A stretch of 64,000 nt of DNA from Methylomonas koyamae. Lineage in GTDB: Bacteria; Pseudomonadota; Gammaproteobacteria; Methylococcales; Methylomonadaceae. Made by a program: the position numbers and the translations under genes. The notes under the pieces were generated by a model. That model did no database searches. It had not been told where the DNA came from and was given only the letters and a program-made list of their open reading frames with translations. The stretch spans positions 1,054,001 through 1,118,000 of the forward strand of contig NZ_AP019777.1 of assembly GCF_019669905.1 (NCBI RefSeq). Reading direction: 5' to 3'. The stretch's first letter is position 1; each line of letters starts with the position of its first letter. This document shows, in pieces, positions 29,621-39,609 of the stretch.

Positions 29621-30634
29621 GTGCGCTTGAAAGTCGAGCAGTTGGCTACGGCGTTGCAAAAAGCCGTGGCTCCTGTCTATCTGGTCAGCGGCGACGAGCC
29701 TTTGCAGTTGGGCGAAGCCGCCGACGACATCCGTAAGGCGGCGCGCGCGGCCGGCTACACCACCCGCGAAGTAATTTCGGTCGAGTCCGGCCACGAATGG
29801 CCGCAACTTGGCCTGGAAGCCGATTCGCTGTCGATTTTTTCCGACAAAAAATTAATCGATTTGCGCCTGCCTTCGGCGAAGCCGGGAACGGAAGGCAGCA
29901 AAGCTCTGATCGCCTATTGCCAGCGTTTACCGGAAGATACCGTGTTGCTTGTGACGGCGGGCAAACTAGAGTCAGCGGCGCAAAAGTCGCAGTGGTTTCA
30001 GGCTGTGGACGGCGTTGGCGTCATCGTCCAGGTTTGGCCATTGCAAGGGCAGGAATTGCTGCAGTGGTTGCAACGCCGCGCCGAGCGCAAAGGCATGCGG
30101 CTGGACCAAGATGCCTTGAAAAGTTTGGCGGCCCGGGTCGAGGGCAATCTGTTGGCGGCCGCACAGGAGATCGAAAAGCTTTATATCCTGCACGGTGCGA
30201 CCTTGGTCGGCAAAGCCATGGTCGAGGATGACGTTGCCGATAGCGCCCGTTTCGACGTGTTCAAATTGACCGAGGCCTTGCTGGCCGGAAAATTGAACCG
30301 GGCGTTAAAAATACTGAATGGCTTACGGGCTGAAGGAACCGCCAGTTCCATCGTGTTGTGGGCGCTGAGCCGGGAAACCAGAATGTTGCTGCACGTAAAA
30401 AGCGAGTTAGGCCGCGGCGCCAACCCGGACGCGGTGTTTAAGAAATATCAGGTTTGGGATAAACGCAAGCATCTGGTCCAGGAAGCGGTCCAGCGTTTGA
30501 AAACCGACCAGTTGCAAGCGATTCTGCGGGCCGGGGCGGAAATTGACCGCAGTATAAAGGGGCAATCCGCCGGGGACGAGTGGGAAGGTTTGTTCGGTTT
30601 GTGTTTGCGGTTTTCGGGAATGGCGGGGCTGTGA
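29621..30634 (+). CDS. holA: DNA polymerase III delta subunit
   Basis: 337 residues, GTG start at 29621 (the preceding stop ends at 29615). The N-terminal AAA-like fold begins MRLKVEQLATALQKAVAPVY and has the degenerate P-loop LVSGDEPLQLGEAADDIR. The C-terminal collar helices are at ~230-330 (LLHVKSELGRGANPDAVF, QLQAILRAGAEIDRSIKG). HolA opens the beta sliding clamp as part of the clamp loader. Length is like E. coli HolA (343). Confidence 0.96.
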   Translation: MRLKVEQLATALQKAVAPVYLVSGDEPLQLGEAADDIRKAARAAGYTTREVISVESGHEWPQLGLEADSLSIFSDKKLIDLRLPSAKPGTEGSKALIAYCQRLPEDTVLLVTAGKLESAAQKSQWFQAVDGVGVIVQVWPLQGQELLQWLQRRAERKGMRLDQDALKSLAARVEGNLLAAAQEIEKLYILHGATLVGKAMVEDDVADSARFDVFKLTEALLAGKLNRALKILNGLRAEGTASSIVLWALSRETRMLLHVKSELGRGANPDAVFKKYQVWDKRKHLVQEAVQRLKTDQLQAILRAGAEIDRSIKGQSAGDEWEGLFGLCLRFSGMAGL

Positions 30635-30664
30635 TGAGCTTTATTTATCGTTGTAGACGAAAAT

Positions 30665-30693
30665 CTACCGCTCAAGTTCTACTTGCGCGGTAG
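30665..30693 (+). terminator. Stem-loop after holA, likely terminator-like
   Basis: CTACCGC-TCAAGT and ACTTG-CGCGGTAG form a 12-bp stem with one internal mismatch and a 3-nt loop, in the gap between the convergent holA and PEP-CTERM genes. No T-run follows, so it may need Rho or act only as a 3' stabiliser. Confidence 0.45.
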
Positions 30694-30710
30694 GCTGTAT
30701 GGAGTATTTA

Positions 30711-31553
30711 TCAAACAGCGGTCTTTTTTCGTGCGGCGGCACCAATCATCCCAATCAGGCCCGTGCCGAACATCCATATGGCAGTCGGTACCGGAACAGC
30801 AGTCAATTGCAAATTGCCGTCCGCCGCAAACAATGCGCCGCCGACCTTGCTTTCACCTAGGACGCTGTTGACACTGGATAACAACGACACACCTTTGGTT
30901 TTTATCGAAAATATCGCGTCACCGCCGCCGATGGTATCGGGCGAGTAAACGTTATGATCGTAGCCGCCGAACGCACCAGAAAAATTCAAGCTTAATTCTT
31001 CGAAGCCAGAGCCGGAAGCGTTGACGCTACCTTCGCCTCCGGCAATGCTGCCAAAAAGGATCGGGGCATAAGCTTCTTCAAAACCACTATCTGCCGCGAA
31101 ATTGTAGTCTGGCGTGGTGTCGAAATAGAGGCCTACGTTCCCGCCAGTGATTTGGAAGGTATTGGTCGCCCCGCTGATGGTATAAGTGCCGGTAAATCTT
31201 GCGACCGCGGTCAGCTCGTATCCCGCTCCAGATCCGGAAGAATTCAGGTTGGGTGATGGGGCTGTAACGAAATCTAAAGAGTGTTCAACGACAGCGGATT
31301 GGTACCAGCCGCTCAACGAACCCGTTGTCGCGGAAGTCGGCGTAAATTTAATTAAGGAAACACCAACCCCAAAATCGTAGGTATCGAACGGACCAACGCT
31401 GTCTTCGTCCACGCCGCCTGCGGTAGGCGCATTAGAATAATCTGCAATGCCTACCCAGGTTGTCGCCGCCATCGTAACAGGAGTAACGAGGGACAATCCA
31501 GCAGCTAACAGCAGCCCTCGTTTAAAGCCGGTCGTAAAAATATACGTATTCAT
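30711..31553 (-). CDS. PEP-CTERM surface protein
   Basis: A 280-residue exported beta-rich protein. The signal peptide spans residues 1-30 (FKRGLLLAAGLSLVTPVTMA). The body is rich in Gly, Ser and Thr with no recognisable catalytic motif (WVGIADYSNAPTAGGVDEDS and HNVYSPDTIGGGDAIFSIKT). The C-terminus VPVPTAIWMFGTGLIGMIG followed by ARKK is an exosortase/PEP-CTERM signal. Start 31553 has the weak ribosome site AGGTCA. It is probably monocistronic and displayed at the surface or shed into extracellular polymer. Confidence 0.82.
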   Translation of the reverse strand: MNTYIFTTGFKRGLLLAAGLSLVTPVTMAATTWVGIADYSNAPTAGGVDEDSVGPFDTYDFGVGVSLIKFTPTSATTGSLSGWYQSAVVEHSLDFVTAPSPNLNSSGSGAGYELTAVARFTGTYTISGATNTFQITGGNVGLYFDTTPDYNFAADSGFEEAYAPILFGSIAGGEGSVNASGSGFEELSLNFSGAFGGYDHNVYSPDTIGGGDAIFSIKTKGVSLLSSVNSVLGESKVGGALFAADGNLQLTAVPVPTAIWMFGTGLIGMIGAAARKKTAV

Positions 31554-31847
31554 CTTGTGACCTCAAAAAGTTAAAAGTTTCAATCCCCCCTTATGAAGGC
31601 TTATATCTTTTTTACATTACATTTCAATTACATTGGCTCGTGCATGTTGCATTTTCGGAATGGGCGCGCATAAGAGTTTGATGCTAGAGAAATTGAGAAA
31701 TGATTTGATCAACTGGCTGTAAGTGAAATGGTTTTCGAGCTTCAAATGGTTCGGTGATTCCTTCCAATATTCGTGGTTTTTTGCCGGGCGAGCATAGGCT
31801 ACAATTTGGCCCGTTTATTAAACGTCGTTACAACCGAGGATTAAACA

Positions 31848-32018
31848 ATGGCAGAATTCAGAAGATACAAATGCAAAACCTGTGGACATATTTACGACGA
31901 GGAGCTGGGTGACCCGCGTAACGGCGTTGCCCCGGGTACCCGCTGGGAAGACGTGCCGGAAGATTGGGGTTGCCCGAAGTGCGGCGCGATCAAAGCGATG
32001 TTCACGTTGATGCGCTAA
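31848..32018 (+). CDS. Rubredoxin
   Basis: A complete 56-residue protein, MAEFRRYKCKTCGHIYDEEL... with the two rubredoxin cysteine pairs KCKTCGHIYD and GCPKCGAIKAMF, and the aromatic motif VPEDWGCP. It binds one iron through four cysteines and carries single electrons, for example to alkane or other mono-oxygenases or oxidative-stress enzymes. ATG 31848 is preceded by GAGGA (31837-31841). A terminator follows at 32041-32066. Confidence 0.95.
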   Translation: MAEFRRYKCKTCGHIYDEELGDPRNGVAPGTRWEDVPEDWGCPKCGAIKAMFTLMR

Positions 32019-32040
32019 TGGCGTACACCAGCAGGTAAGA

Positions 32041-32066
32041 AAAAGGGCGCCAGGGCGCCCTTTTTT
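32041..32066. terminator. Bidirectional intrinsic terminator
   Basis: GGGCGCC - AG - GGCGCCC with A-rich left flank and six T on the right, between the convergent rubredoxin and proS genes; it serves both. Confidence 0.9.
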
Positions 32067-32088
32067 GTTGGCTGGAATTGGCCCAGTT

Positions 32089-33834
32089 TTACGCCAGTTT
32101 GGCTTTGATAAAACCGACCAATTCTGAAAAAGGCACTTCCTGGCTGTCGTGGTCGGTGCGGCCCTGGTATTCCACCGTACCGGAGTCCAGGCCGCGGTCG
32201 CCGATGACAATACGGTGCGGAATACCGATCAATTCCATGTCGGAGAACATAAAGCCGGCCCGCACCTTGCGGTCGTCGAGCAAGACTTCGATGCCGGCCT
32301 CGGTTAGCTCCCGGTACACTTTTTCTACGGTATCGACCAGGCGATCGGATTTGTACATGTTCATCGGACAGATCGCGACCTGGAACGGCGCCAATTCGTT
32401 GGGCCAGATGATGCCGCGCTCGTCGTGGCCCTGTTCTATCGCTGCGGCGACGACCCGGGAAATGCCGATACCGTAACAGCCCATGACCATGATTTGGTTC
32501 TTGCCGGCTTCGTTGACGATGGCGGCGTTCATCGCTTCGCTGTACTTGGTGCCGAGCTGGAAGATGTGACCGACTTCGATGCCGCGGGCGATGGTGATGT
32601 TGCCGACGCCGTCCGGGCTGGGGTCGCCTTCGCCGATTTGACGAATGTCGTGCAGCCATTCGTTCATTAAGGGGCAATCCCGTTCCCAGTTGACGCCGGT
32701 ATAGTGGTGGCCGGCTTCGTTGGCGCCGCAGACGAAATCGCTCATGTTTTCCACCGCATAGTCGGCGATGATTTGGCCGAGGAAAGGTTTGTCTCGTTCG
32801 GTGAGCGGCCCGATGTAACCCGCACGGCAGCCTAGGGCTTCCTCGACTTCATCGTCCTTGGCAAAATCGAAGTTGCCGATGATTTTGCTCAATTTGATTT
32901 CATTCAATTCGTGGTCGCCGCGCAGTAACACCATGTAGTACACGTTTCGCGCTGCGCTGTTTTGCGGATCGGCAGGGCGTTGTACCAAAATCAGGGTTTT
33001 CAGCACGTTGCTGGCGCTGGCGGCTAAGAATTCGCAGACTTCGGCGATGGTTTTTTTGCCCGGCGTAGGCGTTTTTTCCAGATTGCGGCTGGGTGCTGGC
33101 CGATTCAGCGGCGGGCGGCGCACCTCGGCTTTTTCGATGTTGGCGGCGTAATCGCTGGCGTCGGAAAAGGCGATGGCATCTTCGCCGGAGGCCGCCAGAA
33201 CGTGGAATTCATGCGATACGGCACCGCCGATGGAGCCCGAGTCGGCCATCACGGCGCGGAATTTCAAGCCGAAACGGTTGAAGATGTTGGTGTAGGTTTG
33301 ATACATCACATCGTAAGTGGCTTGCAGCGATTCCTGGTCGAGATGGAAGGAATAAGCGTCCTTCATGACGAATTCGCGCGAACGCATTACGCCGAAGCGC
33401 GGGCGGATTTCGTCGCGGAATTTGGTTTGGATCTGGTAGTAGGTGATCGGCAGTTGTTTATAGCTGCGCAATTCGTTACGGGCCAAATCGGTAATGATTT
33501 CTTCGTGAGTCGGGCCGAGGCAGAAGTCGCGCTCGTGGCGGTCTTTCATCCGGGCCAGTTCCGGGCCGTATTTTTCCCAGCGCCCGGTTTCCTGCCAGAG
33601 CTCCGCCGGTTGCAGGGCCGGCATCAACACTTCCAAAGCACCGGCTTTGTTCATTTCTTCGCGGACGATGTGTTCGACCTTGCGCAGTACCCGCAATCCC
33701 AGCGGCAGCCAGGTGTAGACTCCGGCGGCCAGTTTGCGGATCAGGCCGGCGCGTATCATCAATTGGTGGCTGGCGATTTCGGCGTCGGCGGGTATTTCTT
33801 TTACAGTGCTGAGAGGAAATTGGGAAGTGCGCAT
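32089..33834 (-). CDS. proS: Prolyl-tRNA synthetase
   Basis: A 581-residue class II synthetase of the bacterial type with an editing insertion. Class II motifs are visible: motif 1 [20 protein letters not shown], motif 2 [20 protein letters not shown], and motif 3 [17 protein letters not shown]. The editing domain (~225-405) includes [11 protein letters not shown] and [14 protein letters not shown]. The anticodon-binding domain is at the end ([18 protein letters not shown]). Length is like E. coli ProRS (572). Confidence 0.97.
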   Translation of the reverse strand: MRTSQFPLSTVKEIPADAEIASHQLMIRAGLIRKLAAGVYTWLPLGLRVLRKVEHIVREEMNKAGALEVLMPALQPAELWQETGRWEKYGPELARMKDRHERDFCLGPTHEEIITDLARNELRSYKQLPITYYQIQTKFRDEIRPRFGVMRSREFVMKDAYSFHLDQESLQATYDVMYQTYTNIFNRFGLKFRAVMADSGSIGGAVSHEFHVLAASGEDAIAFSDASDYAANIEKAEVRRPPLNRPAPSRNLEKTPTPGKKTIAEVCEFLAASASNVLKTLILVQRPADPQNSAARNVYYMVLLRGDHELNEIKLSKIIGNFDFAKDDEVEEALGCRAGYIGPLTERDKPFLGQIIADYAVENMSDFVCGANEAGHHYTGVNWERDCPLMNEWLHDIRQIGEGDPSPDGVGNITIARGIEVGHIFQLGTKYSEAMNAAIVNEAGKNQIMVMGCYGIGISRVVAAAIEQGHDERGIIWPNELAPFQVAICPMNMYKSDRLVDTVEKVYRELTEAGIEVLLDDRKVRAGFMFSDMELIGIPHRIVIGDRGLDSGTVEYQGRTDHDSQEVPFSELVGFIKAKLA

Positions 33835-33995
33835 GGCGACCTTTGGTTTGGTTGATCAAAAGCGCTATTTTAACGGTTATTCGGGGAAACGACGCAGGTG
33901 CGAGCGGGATTAACTCTTTTAGATGCCGCTTGCCGTTGCCGTTGGAAAGGAAATTTGGGAAACTTGACCGGATAAAGATCGTTGCAAAGGAAGTT

Positions 33996-34634
33996 ATGAT
34001 TAAAGTTTTACTCGTTGACGACCATGAATTGGTCAGGAGCGGTATCGAGGCGCTGTTGGCTGCGGAGCAGGATATTTCCGTGGTCGGCGTATGCAATTGC
34101 GGCGAACAGGCGTTGCAACTGGTTGCTCAGGACCCGCCGGACGTGGTTTTGATGGATATCAACATGCCGGGCATGGGTGGGTTCGAAGCTTGCCGCCGCC
34201 TGTTGCAAACTCAGCCGAACGCCAAGATCATTGCATTGTCGGTACATAACGACGGTCCGATTCCGCAACAATTGCTGAAACTGGGCGTGGTTGGTTTCGT
34301 GTCTAAAGCGTCGCCGGTCAACGAAATGGTCGCGGCGATTAAAACCGTCATGTCCGGGAAACGTTACTTGTGCCAGGATGTGGCCAGCAATCTGGCATTT
34401 CAATTTTTGCCGGGCGCCGACGTTTCGCCGTTTTTGCAATTGTCTCAGCGCGAGGCCGAAGTGGTGCGGATGATTCTGAACGGCAAAAGCATACAGGAAA
34501 TGTCGGAAGCGCTGGCGCTCAGCGACAAAACCATCAATACCTACCGCTACCGGGTATACCGGAAATTGCAGATCAAAAACGATGTGGAATTGACCAGACT
34601 GGCGGTGAAATTCAATTATCTGGACGCCGTCTGA
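33996..34634 (+). CDS. uvrY: GacA/UvrY-type response regulator
   Basis: 212 residues. Start 33996 has AAAGGAAG 4 nt upstream. The receiver domain has VDDHELVRSGIEALL, Asp54 in VLMDINMPGM, and FVSKASPVNEM. The C-terminal LuxR-type helix-turn-helix is LSQREAEVVRMILNGKSIQE...ALSDKTINTYRYRVYRKL. It is closest to UvrY/GacA, the regulator that drives CsrA-titrating small RNAs; csrA itself is about 10 kb downstream. uvrC, the usual neighbour, is absent. It ends 44 bp before the convergent mtdB-like gene with a hairpin between. Confidence 0.88.
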   Translation: MIKVLLVDDHELVRSGIEALLAAEQDISVVGVCNCGEQALQLVAQDPPDVVLMDINMPGMGGFEACRRLLQTQPNAKIIALSVHNDGPIPQQLLKLGVVGFVSKASPVNEMVAAIKTVMSGKRYLCQDVASNLAFQFLPGADVSPFLQLSQREAEVVRMILNGKSIQEMSEALALSDKTINTYRYRVYRKLQIKNDVELTRLAVKFNYLDAV

Positions 34635-34641
34635 GGAATGG

Positions 34642-34670
34642 CGAGGGTTGGGTCGTTGACCCAACCCTCG
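34642..34670. terminator. Hairpin between convergent uvrY and mtdB-like genes
   Basis: CGAGGGTTGGGTC - GTT - GACCCAACCCTCG, a perfect 13-bp stem. It has no T-run, so termination could be weak or Rho-assisted. Confidence 0.6.
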
Positions 34671-34677
34671 GCGGCGT

Positions 34678-35583
34678 TCAGACCAGAGTGCGGGCTTTGA
34701 CGAAGGCTTCGCGGAAATCCAGAAACAGCGGGGTTTCGGTTTCCAACATCAGTTTCAACAGTTCGTGCTGGAGTTGGTACTTAACGTTGCCGACGGCTAA
34801 GGCACCGACGCCGACCGCATTCGGCGAATGCGCCGCAGCAGCCAATGGCGCCGCGAAATCGTTCAATTCTATGCCTTCGATACCCAGCGGCGGTACCGCG
34901 TTGACGTCGCCGGCGACTTTGAGTTGTTTGGCTTGCGCCAGCACGGCAGAGTTGATGACGCGGATGCCGGCTTTCGCGGTGCAGAACACTATGTCGGCAT
35001 CGGCAACCAGTTGGGCTTTCTCTTCGTCGTTGCGCGCCACGGCCGCACCCATACTGGCGCCGAAGCGCCGGTTGTATTGTTTGGCTGCGTCCTTGGCGGT
35101 ATCGATCGACAAATGGTCCACCAGCAAGGTTTCGGCACCCTGTAGCGAAGCGATGACGCCGGTGGCGATGCCGACCGGGCCGGTGCCGCCGAATACCAAC
35201 GCCTTCAGGCCTTTCAATTCCCGGCTGTGGTGGTCCTTCAGCGCCTTTTCCACGCAGGCTACCAGCGCGGCGGCGGTGGTGCAGGCGCCGCTGGGATCGG
35301 CAAATACCGAGACTTGAAACGGCGGCGCCATCGCCGGTTTGGTGGCTTGCAGCATGTCGATGGCCAGCCCCATATCGCGGCCGCCGATGAACAGCGCGGT
35401 GCGTTTGTTGCCGGCCGGACTCCGCGAAAACACCGCATCCTGCGTCAAATTGTGTATGTTCTCCAGTTTGACGTTGGCGTAAGGAACGAGCACGTCAAAA
35501 CCGGCGTCGAGCGCCATGTTGATGTCAAACGGGCTGTTGTTCGGCATTGGGTCGAACATGTGGAGTATGCTGCGTTTTGCCAT
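34678..35583 (-). CDS. NAD(P)-dependent methylene-H4MPT dehydrogenase, paralogue 2
   Basis: 301 residues of the MtdA/MtdB family. The start is MAKRSILHMFDPMPNNSPFD, with conserved FADPSGACTTAAALVA, VFGGTGPVGIATGVIA (dinucleotide-binding Gly-rich loop) and AGDVNAVPPLGIEGIE. These enzymes oxidise methylene-tetrahydromethanopterin in formaldehyde oxidation by methylotrophs. The MtdB-like residues rather than MtdA ones suggest an H4MPT substrate. It lies 45 bp behind a second, clearly different mtdB copy, on the same strand. Confidence 0.85.
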   Translation of the reverse strand: MAKRSILHMFDPMPNNSPFDINMALDAGFDVLVPYANVKLENIHNLTQDAVFSRSPAGNKRTALFIGGRDMGLAIDMLQATKPAMAPPFQVSVFADPSGACTTAAALVACVEKALKDHHSRELKGLKALVFGGTGPVGIATGVIASLQGAETLLVDHLSIDTAKDAAKQYNRRFGASMGAAVARNDEEKAQLVADADIVFCTAKAGIRVINSAVLAQAKQLKVAGDVNAVPPLGIEGIELNDFAAPLAAAAHSPNAVGVGALAVGNVKYQLQHELLKLMLETETPLFLDFREAFVKARTLV

Positions 35584-35628
35584 TGGTACCTTACCCTGTG
35601 TGTGGTGGCGGACTGGACTTGGAGTCGG

Positions 35629-36537
35629 TTACTTGCTGGTTTTGATGAATTCGCGCGCGACTTCGAATGCGTGCTCGAAGTGCAAAAACAGCGGCTGGTC
35701 GCTTTCCAGCATCCGTTTCAGCAAGCGGCTTTGCGCCTGGTACTTGATGTTGCCGATTGCCAATGCGCCGATACCGACCGCGCCGCTGACCGAGCCGGCG
35801 ATCGGTTTGCCGTTGTCGAACGCGTCGACGCCGGCAATACCGGACGGCGGCACTGCGTTGACGTCGGCCGCGACCTTCAGTTGCGGCGCGCTCGCGATCA
35901 TTTCGGCGCTGAGCAGTTCGATACCAGCCGCGCCGGTGGCGAACACGACGTCGGCGGTTTTGATGTATTCGGCTTTATCGGAATCGGCGCCGGCGGCAAT
36001 CGAGATCTTACCGTCGCCGAATTCTTCGCTGCACAACTCGGCAGTACGCTCGGCTCTATCCAGTTGGCGGCCGATGATACGGACGTTGGCTCCGGCTTGG
36101 GCAGCGATCACCGCTGCGGCTTGGCCGACCGGGCCGGTGCCGCCCAGGGCCAGAACGTTTTTGCCCTGCAGCGTCGTGCCGAATTTATCGGCCAGTTCTT
36201 TTTCGACGGCGGCTACCATGCCGGCGGCAGTGGTGAAGGCGCCGCTGGGATCGGCGAATACCGAGACTTCGAACGGCGGAACCATGGAGTTTTTCGCCAT
36301 TTTCAGCATGTCCATGGCTTGTTTGGTTTCGCGGCCGCCAATGAAAATCGCGGTGCGCAACAAGCCTTTCGGGCTGCGCGAGAAAATAGCGTCTTGAACC
36401 AAGCCCCGGACTTCGCTCGGTTCGACGTTAATATAAGGCACCGCTGAAATCCAGCCTGCATCCATCGCCATATTGACGTCGAACGGGCTCAGGTTTTTGG
36501 CTGTTGTCAGCATGTGTAGAATGAACGGTTTTTCCAT
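35629..36537 (-). CDS. mtdB: Methylene-H4MPT dehydrogenase MtdB
   Basis: 302 residues: MEKPFILHMLTTAKNLSPFD, FADPSGAFTTAAGMVAAVEK, LALGGTGPVGQAAAVIAAQ, and AADVNAVPPSGIAGVDAFD. MtdB makes methenyl-H4MPT and NAD(P)H, central to the formaldehyde-to-CO2 route of methanotrophs. It is first of the two tandem copies and 86 bp downstream of suhB on the same strand. Which of the two carries the main activity cannot be told from sequence alone. Confidence 0.88.
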   Translation of the reverse strand: MEKPFILHMLTTAKNLSPFDVNMAMDAGWISAVPYINVEPSEVRGLVQDAIFSRSPKGLLRTAIFIGGRETKQAMDMLKMAKNSMVPPFEVSVFADPSGAFTTAAGMVAAVEKELADKFGTTLQGKNVLALGGTGPVGQAAAVIAAQAGANVRIIGRQLDRAERTAELCSEEFGDGKISIAAGADSDKAEYIKTADVVFATGAAGIELLSAEMIASAPQLKVAADVNAVPPSGIAGVDAFDNGKPIAGSVSGAVGIGALAIGNIKYQAQSRLLKRMLESDQPLFLHFEHAFEVAREFIKTSK

Positions 36538-36623
36538 GGTGGCCTCTTAGATTTTGATTAGCCGGTAAGTATAAAAGAAAAGGCGAAGCGATAACAATTT
36601 TAGGCTAAATGCGAAATTACGCC

Positions 36624-37418
36624 TTATTTCAGGCGGGCGGGTACATGCGGTTCGATGATTTGATACATCAATTGGTGCATTTTCGGATTGCCGGTGATGA
36701 TGTTTCCGGACTGTAAGTATTTGTCGTTGAAAGAAAAATCGGTGGCGACGCCGCCGGCTTCCTGTACCAGCAACACGCCGGCGGCAATGTCCCATTCCTT
36801 GACGCCGATTTCCCAGTAAGCGTCCAGCCTGCCGCAGGCAACATAAGCCATATCCAGCGCGGCGGCTCCGGCGCGGCGGATGCCGGCGGCGTCGGCGCAG
36901 ACGGCCTTGAACATGCCGAGATACGGCTCGATGTTTTCCATGGTCTTGAATGGAAAGCCGGTGCCGATCAAAGCCCCGCGCATCGTGTTTTGTTTGGTAA
37001 CGCGGATGCGCCGGTTGTTCAGCATCGCTCCGCCGCCGCGTTCGGCCGTGAACAGTTCGTCGCGGGTTGGGTCGTAAATAACGCCGATCTCTAATTTATT
37101 CTTGTTTTTCAATGCGATCGAAACGGCATAGTGCGGGAAACCGTGTAAAAAATTGGTGGTGCCGTCCAACGGGTCGATGATCCAGGTGTAATCGTTACCT
37201 TTAGTCTCGCCGCTTTCTTCCGCCAGGATGCCGTGGTCGGGAAATGCGGTGCGGATGACTTTGATAATTTCCTGCTCGGCTGCGCGGTCCACTTCCGAGG
37301 CGTAGTCGTTGCGGCTTTTTTGGTCTATCGTGAGCTTTTCGATATTGAGTGAGGAGCGTTGGATCAGATCGCCGGCGTTCCGCGCTGCGCGGACGGCTAT
37401 ATTGAGCATCGGATGCAT
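36624..37418 (-). CDS. suhB: Inositol-1-monophosphatase family protein SuhB
   Basis: 264 residues with the metal-binding signatures ILAEESGE, WIIDPLDGTTNFLHGFPHY and VKEWDIAAGVLLVQEAGG. It hydrolyses inositol-1-phosphate, and in enterics also acts in rRNA transcription antitermination complexes. Start 37418 (MHPMLNIAVRAARNAGD) is typical of SuhB. It is divergent from trmJ, as in many gammaproteobacteria where suhB and trmJ lie side by side near iscR. Confidence 0.94.
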   Translation of the reverse strand: MHPMLNIAVRAARNAGDLIQRSSLNIEKLTIDQKSRNDYASEVDRAAEQEIIKVIRTAFPDHGILAEESGETKGNDYTWIIDPLDGTTNFLHGFPHYAVSIALKNKNKLEIGVIYDPTRDELFTAERGGGAMLNNRRIRVTKQNTMRGALIGTGFPFKTMENIEPYLGMFKAVCADAAGIRRAGAAALDMAYVACGRLDAYWEIGVKEWDIAAGVLLVQEAGGVATDFSFNDKYLQSGNIITGNPKMHQLMYQIIEPHVPARLK

Positions 37419-37507
37419 AATCGAGTTGAAAATGAGCAGTTGGAAAACGCCGATAGGATAGCAAACTTTGCTAGAATCGCCGCTTTTTCAAGCGCGGCAG
37501 GTGGGCA

Positions 37508-38239
37508 TTGCTGTCTAATTTCAAAGTGGTTTTGGTCGAGACTTCCCATCCCGGCAACATCGGTGCCGTGGCGCGCGCCATGAAAAATATGGGCATGGAT
37601 CAGTTGCGTCTGGTGTCGCCCAAGTATTTCCCTCATGCCGATGCCACCGCCAGGGCCTCGGGAGCCGACGATGTGTTGCGCCATGCCGGTTGTTTTGCTT
37701 CGTTGCCAGAGGCGTTGGCCGATTGCCAGATTGTTTTCGGCGCCAGTGCCAGAGACAGGACCATCAGTTGGCCCAGTCTGACAGCGCGCGAGCTGGCCGA
37801 AACCTGGGCGGCAAGGGACGACGTTGCGCAGCCTAACATCGCTTTGGTGTTCGGCCGGGAAAATTCCGGCTTGAAAAACCACGAACTGGATTTATGCCAT
37901 TACCTTTTGCGGATTCCGTGTAATCCCGACTACAGTTCGTTGAATCTGGCCGCGGCGGTGCAAGTGGTGTGTTACGAGCTGTTTTTGGCTGGCGGCAGGC
38001 AGTCCGCCAGTACGATCGGCGACCGAGGCGAAGCGCCCCTGGCTACTGCGGCGCAAATGGAAGCGTTTTACGAACACCTGCAGCAAACCATGGCCGATAT
38101 CGGTTTCTTGCATCCAGAACGGTCGCGTTCGATCATGCGCCGGTTGCGCCGGATTTTCAACCGGACTCAGCTCGATACCAAGGAGTTGGATATCCTGCGG
38201 GGTATTCTGCGGTTCTCGCAAAACCATAACACCAAGTAG
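37508..38239 (+). CDS. trmJ: tRNA (cytidine/uridine-2'-O-)-methyltransferase TrmJ
   Basis: 243-residue SPOUT methyltransferase. TTG start at 37508 with AGGTGGG 2 nt upstream, reading [20 protein letters not shown]. Conserved knot motifs include [18 protein letters not shown] and [18 protein letters not shown]. It adds a 2'-O-methyl group at position 32 of the anticodon loop of several tRNAs. It is 4 bp before cysE, the usual suhB/trmJ/cysE/iscR neighbourhood. Confidence 0.93.
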   Translation: MLSNFKVVLVETSHPGNIGAVARAMKNMGMDQLRLVSPKYFPHADATARASGADDVLRHAGCFASLPEALADCQIVFGASARDRTISWPSLTARELAETWAARDDVAQPNIALVFGRENSGLKNHELDLCHYLLRIPCNPDYSSLNLAAAVQVVCYELFLAGGRQSASTIGDRGEAPLATAAQMEAFYEHLQQTMADIGFLHPERSRSIMRRLRRIFNRTQLDTKELDILRGILRFSQNHNTK

Positions 38240-38243
38240 GCGT

Positions 38244-38996
<753 letters not shown>

Positions 38997-39055
38997 TCGC
39001 GTTGCCGGGCAGAGCTGTCGGGGCGGAAGCGAAGCTAAAAATAGCCTGCAGACAA

Positions 39056-39088
39056 ATACTTGACCAATTTAGTGGGTTTATTTATAGT
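39056..39088 (+). promoter_or_regulatory. iscR promoter with type-1 IscR-binding site
   Basis: Sequence 39056-39080 (ATACTTGACCAATTTAGTGG...) matches the type-1 IscR consensus ATASYYGACTRWWWYAGTCRRSTAT at about 20 of 25 positions. The site overlaps the -35 element TTGACC (39060-39065); a 17-bp spacer leads to -10 TATAGT (39083-39088). This fits autorepression by [2Fe-2S]-IscR. Confidence 0.75.
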
Positions 39089-39123
39089 CGCCTTTATTTT
39101 CATTAGTTTATAAGGGGTTTGGC

Positions 39124-39609
39124 ATGCGGCTCACGACAAAAGGGCGTTACGCGGTTACCGCGATGTTGGATCTGGCTTACCACAGCCAGTCCAATCCAGT
39201 CACGTTGACCGACATTGCGACTCGGCAAACCATTTCGTTGTCTTATCTGGAGCAACTGTTCGCCCGCTTGCGCAAAGCCGGTATGGTCAAAGGCGTCAGG
39301 GGACCGGGTGGCGGCTACACGCTGAGCCGCGGAGCCCGCGACATCAACATCGCCGAAATTATCGAAGCGGTCGACGAGCCGGTCGATTCGACCAAATGCG
39401 GCGGTAAAGCCAATTGCCATAACGACCAACCCTGCTTGACTCACGATTTGTGGATGGGGCTCAGCGAGCAAATTCGGGCTTATCTGAAAGAAATCAGTCT
39501 GGGGCAATTGTTGGAGCGGGACTTTGTCAGCGACGTCGCCAAGCGCCAAGGCCGGCAAGTCGAACACGTGATCGAATTGCAAACTCGCCAGGAAAAACGC
39601 AGCGCTTGA
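39124..39609 (+). CDS. iscR: Fe-S cluster assembly transcription factor IscR
   Basis: 161-residue Rrf2-family regulator. The winged helix starts [19 protein letters not shown] and the three cluster-ligating cysteines are in CGGKANC and QPC (C-x5-C-x5-C). [10 protein letters not shown] is the wing. It represses the isc operon when it carries a [2Fe-2S] cluster. A type-1 site lies in its own promoter. It overlaps the next gene by one base (TGATG). Confidence 0.95.
   Translation: MRLTTKGRYAVTAMLDLAYHSQSNPVTLTDIATRQTISLSYLEQLFARLRKAGMVKGVRGPGGGYTLSRGARDINIAEIIEAVDEPVDSTKCGGKANCHNDQPCLTHDLWMGLSEQIRAYLKEISLGQLLERDFVSDVAKRQGRQVEHVIELQTRQEKRSA

Noticed and set aside
35227..36447. Rightward 406-codon frame across both mtdB genes
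   Set aside because: Antisense to two conserved dehydrogenases; it crosses the intergenic gap, as expected from chance at high GC.
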